Part shown: piece after piece, positions 8,870 to 17,113 of the stretch | How positions within the stretch are numbered: the stretch's first letter is position 1 | Layout of the letters: each line of letters opens with the position of its first letter | NCBI GenBank assembly: GCA_963663665.2 | Contig: CAXXKP010000006.1 | Location: forward strand, 316,018 to 380,017 | Direction of reading: 5' to 3' | DNA: 64,000 nt | DNA from: SABI01 sp963663665 | Lineage (GTDB): Bacteria; Spirochaetota; Spirochaetia; Sphaerochaetales; Sphaerochaetaceae | The notes under the pieces: model-generated | Database searches by the model: none | Told to the model about the DNA's origin: nothing | Seen by the model: only the letters and a program-made list of their open reading frames with translations | Position numbers and translations under genes: made by a program

Positions 8870-9863
8870 CTGATATCACCTCCTCATAATTAAAACATCG
8901 TACTCGATGAGTTTCATCAATATAAACTTCTGGGGGCATCTCAGATAAACATTTTTCGCTACAATAATCACAACGTGGAGCAAAACGACACCCTAGTGGC
9001 CTGTTAAAAGGATCGGGAGTAGCTCCTCGAATTGGATCTATTATCTGATTTTTTCCTTTTCCAAGCGAAGGTATAGATTTTAGCAATGCTTTTGTATAAG
9101 GATGAACTGGAGAACGTAACACTTGATCCACACTTCCTCCTTCAACAATATTGCCCATATACATTACGATAACATCATCAGCAAGTTCTGTAACAACGCC
9201 CATATCATGGGTAATAAGCATAATTGATGTGTGATGATTCTTCTTGAGATTATCCATCAATTCAAAGACTTGAGCTTGAGTGGTCACATCAAGTGCCGTA
9301 GTTGGTTCATCTGCGATTAGTACTTTTGGATCACAACTCATCGCCATAGCAATCATAGCACGTTGCCTCATACCACCACTGAATTGGTGAGGATAATCAT
9401 GAATTCGCTTTTCTGGTGAAGGAATCCCCATATCTGCGAGTAAGGAAATTGCTCGCTGTTCTCTTTCTTTCGAATTCAGTTTTGTATGGTATTTTAAATT
9501 CTCTTTAATCTGAAAACCAATTGAATATACAGGATTTAAAGCAGTCATTGGGTCTTGAAAAATCATTGCTAATTCTCCACCCCTAATGCTTCTCATTTCT
9601 TTTCCATTCCTTTCAAGGTTTTCAATAGAGACTTCTTCTTCTGGTCTATAATACGTGATAGAGCCACTCTCTATTCTAGCCAATCTAGGAAGTAGTTGCA
9701 TAATAGAGCTTGCAGTTACACTTTTCCCACATCCTGATTCGCCTACCACACACAAGGTTCTACCCATTTTGATTGAAAAGGAGACATCATCAACAGCTTT
9801 ATTGCAACGATTGTTCGTGTAAAAATATGTTCGTAAATTTTCTACTTTGATAAGGGTTTCCAT
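8856..9863 (-). CDS. Oligopeptide-type ABC transporter ATPase (OppD/DppD)
   Basis: This 335-residue ATPase has Walker A GESGCGKSVTA, signature FSGGMRQRAMIAMAM, Walker B VLIADEPTTALD, H-loop ITHDMG and the C-terminal motif GCRFAPRCDYCSEKC. The start at ATG 9863 (METLIKVENL) is chosen because AAGGA lies 7 bases upstream and it begins 4 bases after the oppC stop. Longer readings to 9911 would run into oppC. It pairs with OppF to drive the permeases encoded just upstream. Confidence 0.93.
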   Translation of the reverse strand: METLIKVENLRTYFYTNNRCNKAVDDVSFSIKMGRTLCVVGESGCGKSVTASSIMQLLPRLARIESGSITYYRPEEEVSIENLERNGKEMRSIRGGELAMIFQDPMTALNPVYSIGFQIKENLKYHTKLNSKEREQRAISLLADMGIPSPEKRIHDYPHQFSGGMRQRAMIAMAMSCDPKVLIADEPTTALDVTTQAQVFELMDNLKKNHHTSIMLITHDMGVVTELADDVIVMYMGNIVEGGSVDQVLRSPVHPYTKALLKSIPSLGKGKNQIIDPIRGATPDPFNRPLGCRFAPRCDYCSEKCLSEMPPEVYIDETHRVRCFNYEEVISDDRK

Positions 9864-9867
9864 TTCA

Positions 9868-10788
9868 TCATCCTTGTTGTGATGGATCAGCTGAATCTCG
9901 TAATCCATCACCTATGAAGTTAACACTTAGTACAAAAAGAGAGATGACAATTCCTACAGGAAGCCATATCCACCAGTATTCTGTTAATACAGTCATATCA
10001 TTAGCGGCATTGAGAATATTTCCCCAAGTTGCAATCTGTAAAGGGACTCCAAGTCCAAGAAAACTCAAAGCAGCCTCTTGAAGAATAAACATCGCAGTAC
10101 TCAAGGTAATATTTACCATAATTGGACCAAGAGCATTTGGAAGCATATGTTTGTAACAAATTAAAAGATCATTAAGTCCAAAAGCTTTCAGTGCGGTCAC
10201 ATATTCTTCTTCTCTGATACTTAACATTTTAGCTCTTGTCATTCTATATACACTGCCCCACCCTGTTCCAATAAAGATGAAGATAAGATTCGTCATACTT
10301 TGACCTACGATTGTAACAATTAAAAGTACTAGGACGATTTGAGGGAATGACATAAAAATTTCACTGAGTCGTAAAAAGAGTTTATCTACCCATCCCCCTT
10401 TATAGCCTCCATAGCTTCCAGCAAGAATACCAATACTTGCAGCCCCAATAGCACTACCAAATCCTATTAGAATAGAAATTCTTCCTCCGTAAAGAATTCT
10501 CGTAAAAACATCACGGCCTAATTTATCTGTCCCTAACAGGTGTTTTACACTCGGGGAACTGAGAATCTCCTTCAAGTCTATCTGTAATGGTCCGTAGGAG
10601 GTTAAAAGAGGTGCGAAGATAGATGATAGGAGTATTACAAAAAAAATAACAAAACCTATCACAGAAAGATGATTACTTAATAGTTTTCGTAATACTCTTG
10701 AACCCTTTTTGTGAGAAAGGAGCCCTGCTTCTTCCTTGCGTAACAGAGTGTCCATTTTTCCCATCAACCTTTTATTAGTAATTCTCAT
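9868..10788 (-). CDS. Oligopeptide-type ABC transporter permease (OppC/DppC)
   Basis: This 306-residue inner-membrane permease has the OppC_N-type N-terminal helix and the binding-protein-dependent transport signature around LKAFGLNDLLICYKHMLPN (EAA loop). Further helices include FILQEAALSFLGLGV. Five to six hydrophobic segments are visible. The start ATG 10788 has GGAG upstream. It lies 10 bases after oppB and forms the heterodimeric channel with it. Confidence 0.93.
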   Translation of the reverse strand: MRITNKRLMGKMDTLLRKEEAGLLSHKKGSRVLRKLLSNHLSVIGFVIFFVILLSSIFAPLLTSYGPLQIDLKEILSSPSVKHLLGTDKLGRDVFTRILYGGRISILIGFGSAIGAASIGILAGSYGGYKGGWVDKLFLRLSEIFMSFPQIVLVLLIVTIVGQSMTNLIFIFIGTGWGSVYRMTRAKMLSIREEEYVTALKAFGLNDLLICYKHMLPNALGPIMVNITLSTAMFILQEAALSFLGLGVPLQIATWGNILNAANDMTVLTEYWWIWLPVGIVISLFVLSVNFIGDGLRDSADPSQQG

Positions 10789-10798
10789 ATCTCACTCC

Positions 10799-11758
10799 TT
10801 ATCCCAATTTGACTCTTGGGTCGAGCAACGCTGTGAGAATATCAACAACTAAGCTTGCAATAAGAACAGCAAACACAAAGAAGAGGGCAATCATCATCAC
10901 AAGAGGATAATTCTGTCCCCTTACCGCACTTAAAAACTCATTCCCTAGACCAGGCCATTGAAATATTTGCTCTATAACCACAGATCCACCAATTAACATC
11001 GGAAGTCTAAACCCAATTAAAACAACTATTGGAGTAAGAGCGACACGAAATCCATGCATAAGATTGACTCTCCATTCAGGGAGCCCTTTGCTACGAGCGG
11101 TTTTCATATAATCTTTCTCAATCGTATCGAGCATACTACTTCGAGCATAACGCATCACTCCAGCCGTCATAGCAATGCCTAGGACAACAGAAGGAAGAAT
11201 TAAATTAGGAAGCCTATCTAAGAATGTAACATCATCAGGACTGATTCTACCTCCAATAGGAAACCATTTAAGATGTATTGAAAAAATTACTAAACTCACA
11301 AGACCAAAAAAGAATTCAGGGATTGAGACCCCAATCATTCCTGTAATTGTTAACAACGAGTCGGTTGTTCTTCCTTTCTTTAGCGCACTTAACAACCCTA
11401 AGACAGAACCAAAAATTGTCGATATGATAAGAGCGGCAAACGACAATTCTAAAGTAGCTGGAAGGCGGTCAAGAACAATAGTTCTTATTGGAACCCCGCT
11501 GGTAAGACTGTATCCAAAGTTTCCTGATATGATTCCAATGAACCACCTACCGTATCTGACAAAGAAGGGGTCATTAAGACCGAGAGAATCTCTTAATGCT
11601 TCAAGCTGTGTGGTATCCATATTTGCAAGAGCTTCTGGGCCAACCATAAAAGATACGGCATCTCCTGGAGTAAGTTCGAGACCTAAGAATATTAAAAAAG
11701 TAATGATTACTATCATAGGAATGAAGGTTAGTAATCTTCTGACCACGTAATGGATCAT
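10799..11758 (-). CDS. Oligopeptide-type ABC transporter permease (OppB/DppB)
   Basis: This 319-residue permease starts MIHYVVRRLLTFIPM, typical of DppB. It carries LTPGDAVSFMVGPEA in the periplasmic loop and an EAA-type loop (ARSKGLPEWRVNLMHGF). The ATG at 11758 has AAGGA 7 bases upstream. An extension to 11815 would begin inside the intergenic hairpin and is rejected. It is separated from the binding-protein gene by a strong stem-loop, which fits unequal expression of the two. Confidence 0.93.
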   Translation of the reverse strand: MIHYVVRRLLTFIPMIVIITFLIFLGLELTPGDAVSFMVGPEALANMDTTQLEALRDSLGLNDPFFVRYGRWFIGIISGNFGYSLTSGVPIRTIVLDRLPATLELSFAALIISTIFGSVLGLLSALKKGRTTDSLLTITGMIGVSIPEFFFGLVSLVIFSIHLKWFPIGGRISPDDVTFLDRLPNLILPSVVLGIAMTAGVMRYARSSMLDTIEKDYMKTARSKGLPEWRVNLMHGFRVALTPIVVLIGFRLPMLIGGSVVIEQIFQWPGLGNEFLSAVRGQNYPLVMMIALFFVFAVLIASLVVDILTALLDPRVKLG

Positions 11759-11793
11759 AATTGTATCCTTTAAAGAAATTATAAAATATTTAG

Positions 11794-11823
11794 AACTGCC
11801 GGTAGTATATCCCACCGGCAGTT
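11794..11823 (-). other. Intercistronic stem-loop between binding protein and permease
   Basis: A perfect 10-bp stem AACTGCCGGT/ACCGGCAGTT with a 10-base loop lies 12 bases after the binding-protein stop. On the minus strand it is followed by an A/T mix, not a T run, so it is more likely an mRNA 3' stabiliser or leaky terminator. Either would raise binding-protein level over permeases. Confidence 0.65.
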
Positions 11824-11835
11824 ATCAAAAAACGA

Positions 11836-13473
11836 TTATGGCTTAGGGAATTTATTCACATAGAAGAGTCTTGTGTATCGAATATCGACAGGGGTAACAG
11901 TCAGACCATCCATCTTCTCAATTGCGATAACATCTTCAACACTCTTTGTATAAGCATAATCAAGTTGACCTGCAGCTGAGTTTTTCACTAAGTTAGGATC
12001 AGATTCACCACTAGGATACATTTGAATAATATCAATCTTTGCTTTTCCACCATGATATGCAGCATAAGGGACAAAGGTTGCATAGTTATTCATTGATATC
12101 TCACTCACTTTATATGGACCTGAGCCCACAGGAGATTGCCAGTACGAGGCTTGTTGGAATTTTAGAGGATCAACATCATTGAAGTATTTTTGTGGTAAAG
12201 GTGGGAATTGAGAGAATACGAGAAGAGCATTTGAATCTGCTTTATTGAAAGTAAATGTTATTGTCTTTCCATTGATACCAATACCACTGATACCATTAGC
12301 ACTCCCATCTTTATAGGCATCGTAACCAACAAGCTGTTTCAACATTGAAGCAAAGACAGCATTCACTGCAGGAACTTTTGTTGCAAATTCATATGTCCAT
12401 TTTATGTCACTTGCTGTAATTGGTGATCCATCATGCCAAGTAATTCCATCTCGAAGAGTGAAACTAATCACTTTACCATCTGCACTTACTTTATAAGAAG
12501 ATGCAAGTTGTCCTTTAAAGGAAGCAAGACCAGCATCAGCTACAAGAAGTCTGTCAAATAGTACTTTTTGGCTCATGAAAGAACCAGGATTTAAGAATGG
12601 TGTTTCTACAAAACTCACTGGCCCACCATTGGTTTTTAATACTTTCTTCCCATCGGATTGGGCTTTTATATCCCAATTTACAATGTTCCAGTCATAATTG
12701 AATTGTTCGTTACCAAACTCAGCACCTGCTCTATCGAGATTATCACTACTCACTACGAATACTTGTTGGTAATAGAGAGGGATATTGAACAGTGATTCAT
12801 TCTCATATTTTTGAAGAGCGAAAAACGCATTTTTCTGAGCCACAGGATCAACAACATGAGTTGCTTCGATTAATGCTTTTAGTTCGTCATTATCGGGAGT
12901 ATGTGAATTTGAAGAATACCCTGGCAAGAATCTGTCATAATATTCATTCAAAGAGAGGGCTGCTATTCCAGCGTAAGCTAAATCCCAATTGATTGCAGAA
13001 GGTCCGTTTAGTGTATCTGTAGGTGGAACCCAAAGCTGAGCAGCAAGATCTCCCTCTAGTTTTCTAAATGTACTTTGGACACCTACATCAGCCAAATAAG
13101 CTTGTACAGCAGTCATTAAATCAACAGTCATCTGGTCGCCATAATAATAAACGATATCGAGAACATAGTTTTTATCCCAAGCGGCTTCTTTTAACAAGCT
13201 CTTGGCTTTTGTTGGATTATACGAATACTTCTCAAGACCAGGAACCTTCCATGCTCCATTTGGTGTTAAACTATTTGCTACAACAGCTTTTGAGCTTAAT
13301 AGACTCGAAGCGATAGCATCCATATCGATAGCATAGGCAAATGCTTGGCGCACTCTCACATCAGCAAGCGGACTCCCTCCTACACTAACCGAGTTTCCTT
13401 CCTGAGCTCCTTGAGCTGTCACTACTGAAAGAGTTACGACCAAGATCAGCAACAGAACTAAAAACTTTTTCAT
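11836..13473 (-). CDS. Circularly permuted SBP_bac_5 (OppA/DppA-type) substrate-binding protein
   Basis: This 545-residue exported protein has a signal peptide at residues 1-20 followed by AQGAQE. The conserved blocks are all present but in rotated order. Residues 34-54 (SPLADVRVRQAFAYAIDMDA), SYNPTKAKSLLKEA and the PLYYQQVFVVSS region normally make the second half. At about residue 270 the usual C-terminus (NWDIK) runs directly into what looks like a mature N-terminus (AQSDGKKVLKTNGG). The usual first half follows: FTLRDGITWHDGSPITASDI at 338-357, then SPVGSGPYKV at 447-456. The protein ends at FYVNKFPKP, which in E. coli DppA immediately precedes PLDDVKVRQA. The frame is intact, with a promoter, a good ribosome site (AAGGAGG) and an intact operon behind it. 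It presumably delivers sialic acid or a peptide to OppBCDF. Confidence 0.9.
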   Translation of the reverse strand: MKKFLVLLLILVVTLSVVTAQGAQEGNSVSVGGSPLADVRVRQAFAYAIDMDAIASSLLSSKAVVANSLTPNGAWKVPGLEKYSYNPTKAKSLLKEAAWDKNYVLDIVYYYGDQMTVDLMTAVQAYLADVGVQSTFRKLEGDLAAQLWVPPTDTLNGPSAINWDLAYAGIAALSLNEYYDRFLPGYSSNSHTPDNDELKALIEATHVVDPVAQKNAFFALQKYENESLFNIPLYYQQVFVVSSDNLDRAGAEFGNEQFNYDWNIVNWDIKAQSDGKKVLKTNGGPVSFVETPFLNPGSFMSQKVLFDRLLVADAGLASFKGQLASSYKVSADGKVISFTLRDGITWHDGSPITASDIKWTYEFATKVPAVNAVFASMLKQLVGYDAYKDGSANGISGIGINGKTITFTFNKADSNALLVFSQFPPLPQKYFNDVDPLKFQQASYWQSPVGSGPYKVSEISMNNYATFVPYAAYHGGKAKIDIIQMYPSGESDPNLVKNSAAGQLDYAYTKSVEDVIAIEKMDGLTVTPVDIRYTRLFYVNKFPKP

Positions 13474-13535
13474 ATTTTTCCTCCTTGTATCTATGATATT
13501 TCATAGACGTATAAACAAAAATGCACAGTAATAAA

Positions 13536-13553
13536 AACAGATTTATATCTGTT
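13536..13553. promoter_or_regulatory. Palindrome at the opp/nan transcription start, possible operator
   Basis: AACAGATTTATATCTGTT has perfect 7-bp arms around a 4-base centre. It falls at about +1 to +16 of the predicted minus-strand transcript, next to the repeated TTCTTGTATACTA element. It could be a regulator site or a small 5' hairpin. Confidence 0.4.
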
Positions 13554-13564
13554 CTTGTATACTA
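13552..13564. promoter_or_regulatory. Repeated 13-mer, probable GntR operator copy 1
   Basis: TTCTTGTATACTA, with TTGTATACTA resembling TTGTATACAA-type GntR/FadR sites, overlaps the -10 of the operon promoter. An identical 13-mer occurs at 13679-13691. Confidence 0.5.
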
Positions 13565-13587
13565 GTTTAGGAAATAGGATTTGTCAA
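13559..13587 (-). promoter_or_regulatory. Promoter of the transporter-nanA-epimerase operon
   Basis: The minus strand carries -35 TTGACA (13587-13582), a 17-base spacer and -10 TAGTAT (13564-13559). The -10 lies inside the repeated 13-mer. The predicted start is near 13552, giving a leader of about 80 bases. Confidence 0.6.
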
Positions 13588-13678
13588 ACATTTTTTTATA
13601 CTTTTTTTCTTCTTATATTATATATATTTAATATTTTTATAATTATATATATTTCTAAATCAAATATTTAAATTATTT

Positions 13679-13691
13679 TTCTTGTATACTA
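13679..13691. promoter_or_regulatory. Repeated 13-mer, probable GntR operator copy 2
   Basis: This is an identical copy of TTCTTGTATACTA. It overlaps the -35 of the predicted gntR promoter, consistent with autoregulation. Confidence 0.5.
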
Positions 13692-13709
13692 ATACTTTTC
13701 TGTTATACT
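13682..13709 (+). promoter_or_regulatory. Promoter of gntR-type regulator
   Basis: -35 TTGTAT (13682-13687), a 16-base spacer and -10 TATACT (13704-13709) lie about 32 bases before the start codon. Confidence 0.5.
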
Positions 13710-13740
13710 AGACCATAGAGTAAATACAAGGACAAAATTC

Positions 13741-14376
13741 ATGGAAGAAATCCAAAAAAACCTTAGTGTAGATGAAATACATTCTATTTTAAGGAAGCGA
13801 ATCCTCACTGAACAATACATACCAGGAGAAAAGCTTTCTGAGACAGCTCTAGCGAAAGAGTTTTTTTGTTCAAGAACTCCTGTTAGAGAAAGTATCAAAC
13901 GGCTTCAGAGAGATGGGTTGATTATTGTTCAACCAAAAAGTGGTTCCTATGTAAAAGAATGTGGAGATAAGGATCATAAAGAACTCCTTGAGATTCGTAG
14001 TTATATTGAAGCTCTATGTGTAAGGTTGATTATTGAAGAGAATAAAGACATCACACCACTTTATAATTTATATGAAAAGATGGATACACTCCTACATGAA
14101 GATCCTATAGACTTTATTTCATACGGAGAGGCTCACTATCTTTTTCATCATACCATCGTGTCGTTATCTGGAAATGAATTAGCTTTAGATATGTTTGAGC
14201 GACTAAATTTACGATCTTCTATGCTATTTTATCATTCTATGAATACTAAAATGTCATCCACGACACAAAATGAGCATGCAAAAATATTACATCTATTAAA
14301 TATTAAAAGTAATTCATGTGAATCTTTCATTATCTCACATTTATGGAAGAATAGAAAAAAATATAGACCAAGATAA
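13741..14376 (+). CDS. GntR-family regulator (FCD/FadR subfamily)
   Basis: This 211-residue protein has an N-terminal winged helix-turn-helix at about residues 10-75 (LSETALAKEF, SRTPVRESIKRLQRDGLI, then the wing PKSGSYVKE). A mostly helical effector domain follows, of the FCD type, with ligand/metal-type His residues (for example AHYLFHHTIV). It is slightly short for the family. It is divergent from the transporter-nanA operon, with matching 13-mers in both promoters. It is therefore probably the local repressor, released by sialic acid or a breakdown product (inference). AAGGA lies 8 bases before the ATG. It is convergent with the FAD oxidoreductase, 2 bases apart. Confidence 0.88.
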   Translation: MEEIQKNLSVDEIHSILRKRILTEQYIPGEKLSETALAKEFFCSRTPVRESIKRLQRDGLIIVQPKSGSYVKECGDKDHKELLEIRSYIEALCVRLIIEENKDITPLYNLYEKMDTLLHEDPIDFISYGEAHYLFHHTIVSLSGNELALDMFERLNLRSSMLFYHSMNTKMSSTTQNEHAKILHLLNIKSNSCESFIISHLWKNRKKYRPR

Positions 14377-14378
14377 TA

Positions 14379-16040
14379 TTAATTCATAGTAGAGAGAATC
14401 TTGCCATTTACTTCCTTGATGAACACTTTTTTCGTATCAAGGCTTCGATTTATGCTAGGGAAATCACTTCGATAATGAGGACCACGACTTTCTTCTCTTT
14501 CTAATAATGCTTTAAGCAGTGCTTCACTCGTTCTCAATGCATGAAAGGTTTTCATTGCAGCTTTTATATTTTCTCTATTTGAGATGGCATTCCATGGTGA
14601 GTACAAACCTCTCATTTTTTCTATCCATGATAAAGATGTTAAAATATTTTCCCTATTTCTATACACATTTCCCGAGAAAAATAGCTTTTCTCGTAGATGT
14701 TCTAATAATGTGATAGAATCTAGAGAGTTTTTTGTGTTCACTCCTGCAAACGATGCAAAATCTTCTTTTATGAGGTTGATATCATACTCCTCTCGCTGAT
14801 TATTATTACAATAAATATTTGCACTATCAGCACTTATCGCACCAAAAACAAGAGCGGCAGAAGTCGCAGCGCCACCATGGCGGTCTGCCCCATGAACACC
14901 ACCGGCGACCTCTCCAGCTGCAAATAACCCTCGAATAGAAGTAGTTCCATCTGTCTCAATGGAAATACCCCCATTGTTACAATGTGCAAAAGGGAGAAGT
15001 GTTATTTTCTCTTTCTCAATATCTACATGATGCTTTTTATAGAGAGTGGGAATCTCTTTTACAAGAGGGTTTGTATCCTCAATGAGTCCTTTTTTAAATG
15101 TTAAAGTCAATCCAGACGGTTCAGAATTCTCTATATAGTCTTTCATCATGAGCAAATCAAAATACTGGCTTGAGTCTCCACACGTGAAAGGTCCATGCAT
15201 TGCTCTTTCTAATAAACAAGTTTTATATTCTTCATCATTTTCAAAAAATTCTTTTAAAACCGCTCTGCCTTCATGATTAACAATGGTATCAACATAGCGG
15301 AGAATGATTTCACCAAAAATTAATTTATAGACAGGTTTCAGCATTCCTGGGATAAATTGGATAAATTCGAGGTTCACTAAGGATACACCACTATCAAGCG
15401 CAAGGGAATGACCTATACCGCACACGTCATCAGTTGTAAGATTGTGTTTGTAAAGAGCACACATTCCACCTGTAGCAAGAATAATTGCCTTAGAGGAAAT
15501 AAAGACCCATTTTTCTTTTTCGTCGAGAGCAATCGCTCCAATCACTTTCTTATCGCGTACTATAATTCTTTGTATTTCACAATACTCAAGGAGAGTAAGG
15601 TTTTCCTCAGTAGAAAATATATCTCTTACACTGCTTCGGATAGTATCCCAACCACTCCACCCCTCAAGACGGCGTTCGGTTGTAGCAAAACAGGCAGCTC
15701 GTCCATAAGCACTTTTTGGGTAGATCCCAATCTCAGGAAGCCTCTCTATCTCGTGAGTAATTGAATCAACGAGGATTTTGCAATGTTCTTCCCCTGCAAC
15801 GGTAGCCCCACTAGATAAAAGTTCTTGTAAATAGAGATTTTTATCCCTTTCACTCGATGGAAGCTGCGCTCTAAGACCTCCAGTGAGAGGATAGAATGAT
15901 GAGCCAGAACACAATTTCCCCTTTGAAGCAAGAACCACGTTTTTACCGCTTGAAAGTGCATCCTTTGTTGCTCTAATTCCTGCCAAACCACTACCTGCAA
16001 TGAGAATATCTGTTTCAATAATTTGAGAAAATTCAATCAT
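14379..16040 (-). CDS. FAD-dependent oxidoreductase, fumarate reductase/L-aspartate oxidase superfamily
   Basis: This flavoprotein of about 553 residues has the N-terminal dinucleotide-binding motif DILIAGSGLAGIRA, a second ATGG segment (IILATGGMCALY) and the C-terminal FAD motif GLFAAGEVAGGVHGADRHGG. A helical C-terminal domain like that of succinate dehydrogenase and NadB follows. The region usually reading HYxxGG reads HCNNGGI, so the natural substrate may differ from fumarate or aspartate. It shares the minus strand with galM, whose stop codon is 10 bases upstream. ATG 16040 is used. A TTG at 16052 has a better-spaced GAGGG and is a real alternative. No SDH iron-sulphur or membrane partner is nearby. 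Confidence 0.8.
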   Translation of the reverse strand: MIEFSQIIETDILIAGSGLAGIRATKDALSSGKNVVLASKGKLCSGSSFYPLTGGLRAQLPSSERDKNLYLQELLSSGATVAGEEHCKILVDSITHEIERLPEIGIYPKSAYGRAACFATTERRLEGWSGWDTIRSSVRDIFSTEENLTLLEYCEIQRIIVRDKKVIGAIALDEKEKWVFISSKAIILATGGMCALYKHNLTTDDVCGIGHSLALDSGVSLVNLEFIQFIPGMLKPVYKLIFGEIILRYVDTIVNHEGRAVLKEFFENDEEYKTCLLERAMHGPFTCGDSSQYFDLLMMKDYIENSEPSGLTLTFKKGLIEDTNPLVKEIPTLYKKHHVDIEKEKITLLPFAHCNNGGISIETDGTTSIRGLFAAGEVAGGVHGADRHGGAATSAALVFGAISADSANIYCNNNQREEYDINLIKEDFASFAGVNTKNSLDSITLLEHLREKLFFSGNVYRNRENILTSLSWIEKMRGLYSPWNAISNRENIKAAMKTFHALRTSEALLKALLEREESRGPHYRSDFPSINRSLDTKKVFIKEVNGKILSTMN

Positions 16041-16052
16041 AAGAAAATTCAA

Positions 16053-17084
16053 TTAACCCTCTACTGAAAATGAGTAGATAGTTGTATGTTCGAATCCGTT
16101 ATTCTCATCATAGATAGTAGATGGGAAGTTTGGATGGTTGACTGCATCTGGATAATGTTGCGTCTCTAAACAAAAACCTGCATATTTTTCATACATGAAG
16201 CCTTTAGGACTTTTAATAGATCCATCTAAAAAGTTTCCACTATAGAACTGAACAGCTTCCAGTGTAGTATAAACTCGCATGACTCTTCCACTTGTTATCT
16301 CTTTTACCACAGCAATGGGAGTTGTAATATCACCACTCTCTTTGACTATCATGCAGTGGTCATATCCCCCAATTTTATCAATGTCTTGCCTAATTTCCTT
16401 ACTAGTTGTGAAATCAAAAGCTGTATTGGCAACCGGGGCAATAACCCCTGTAGGAATAAGGCCCTCATCCACAGGAAGGTATCGGTCACAATTAAGAGTA
16501 AGTAGATGATCTAAAATATCTTCTTTACCTTTCAAGTTAAAATATGCATGGTTTGTGAGATTAAGAGGAGTTCTTTTATCTACATGAGCCTTGTATGATA
16601 TTGAGAGTGAACCTTCACTTGAAAGTGAATATATAACCTCTAGCATCACGCTCCCAGGGAAACCACCATCACCATCCTTACTTTCAAGGAACAGATGAAT
16701 CGTAGGGTTTTTAGCACTCTCATCGATCTTTGCTTTAAATATCTGTCTATCAAAGCCATTAAAACCCCCATGGAGTGTATGAGCCTTTCCATTATTCTTA
16801 TCTAACAAGTATTCCACACCATCAAGGGAAAAATGAGCATTTCCAATTCTGTTAGCAACTCTACCAATAATAGCACCAAAATATGGAGAGCTCTCTTCAT
16901 ACTGAGATAAATTTTCTAATGAGAGAATAACATTATCTATATTTCCAGTTTTATCAGGAACATGTAAAGCTATGAGAATACCTCCATACGTCGTGATTAC
17001 GGCAGAGTAAAGCCCTGCTGTCAACGTATATTTATCGGCTTTCTCACCTTTTTCTGTAGTTTCATAAAAATCTTTTGTTATCAT
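16053..17084 (-). CDS. galM: Aldose 1-epimerase (mutarotase)
   Basis: This 343-residue GalM enzyme interconverts alpha and beta anomers of free aldoses. Visible motifs are GRVANRI, LHGG, the catalytic His in NHAYFNL and the catalytic Glu in CLETQHYPDAVNHPNFPS. The start is ATG 17084. It is cotranscribed with the flavoprotein gene downstream. Proximity to the sialic-acid genes suggests a role with amino-sugar or galactose products of glycan breakdown, but it could serve general sugar use. Confidence 0.95.
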   Translation of the reverse strand: MITKDFYETTEKGEKADKYTLTAGLYSAVITTYGGILIALHVPDKTGNIDNVILSLENLSQYEESSPYFGAIIGRVANRIGNAHFSLDGVEYLLDKNNGKAHTLHGGFNGFDRQIFKAKIDESAKNPTIHLFLESKDGDGGFPGSVMLEVIYSLSSEGSLSISYKAHVDKRTPLNLTNHAYFNLKGKEDILDHLLTLNCDRYLPVDEGLIPTGVIAPVANTAFDFTTSKEIRQDIDKIGGYDHCMIVKESGDITTPIAVVKEITSGRVMRVYTTLEAVQFYSGNFLDGSIKSPKGFMYEKYAGFCLETQHYPDAVNHPNFPSTIYDENNGFEHTTIYSFSVEG

Positions 17085-17113
17085 AGCTTATTCTCTTCTT
17101 CTAATATTTCAAT

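Noticed and set aside
11175..11750. 191-codon open frame on the plus strand opposite oppB
   Set aside because: It mirrors the oppB coding frame, has no ribosome site and a composition expected of an antisense shadow.
11836..13473. The binding-protein gene as a fusion of two different SBPs or a frameshifted pseudogene
   Set aside because: Each conserved block occurs once, the two halves complement each other at one breakpoint, and the frame is intact.
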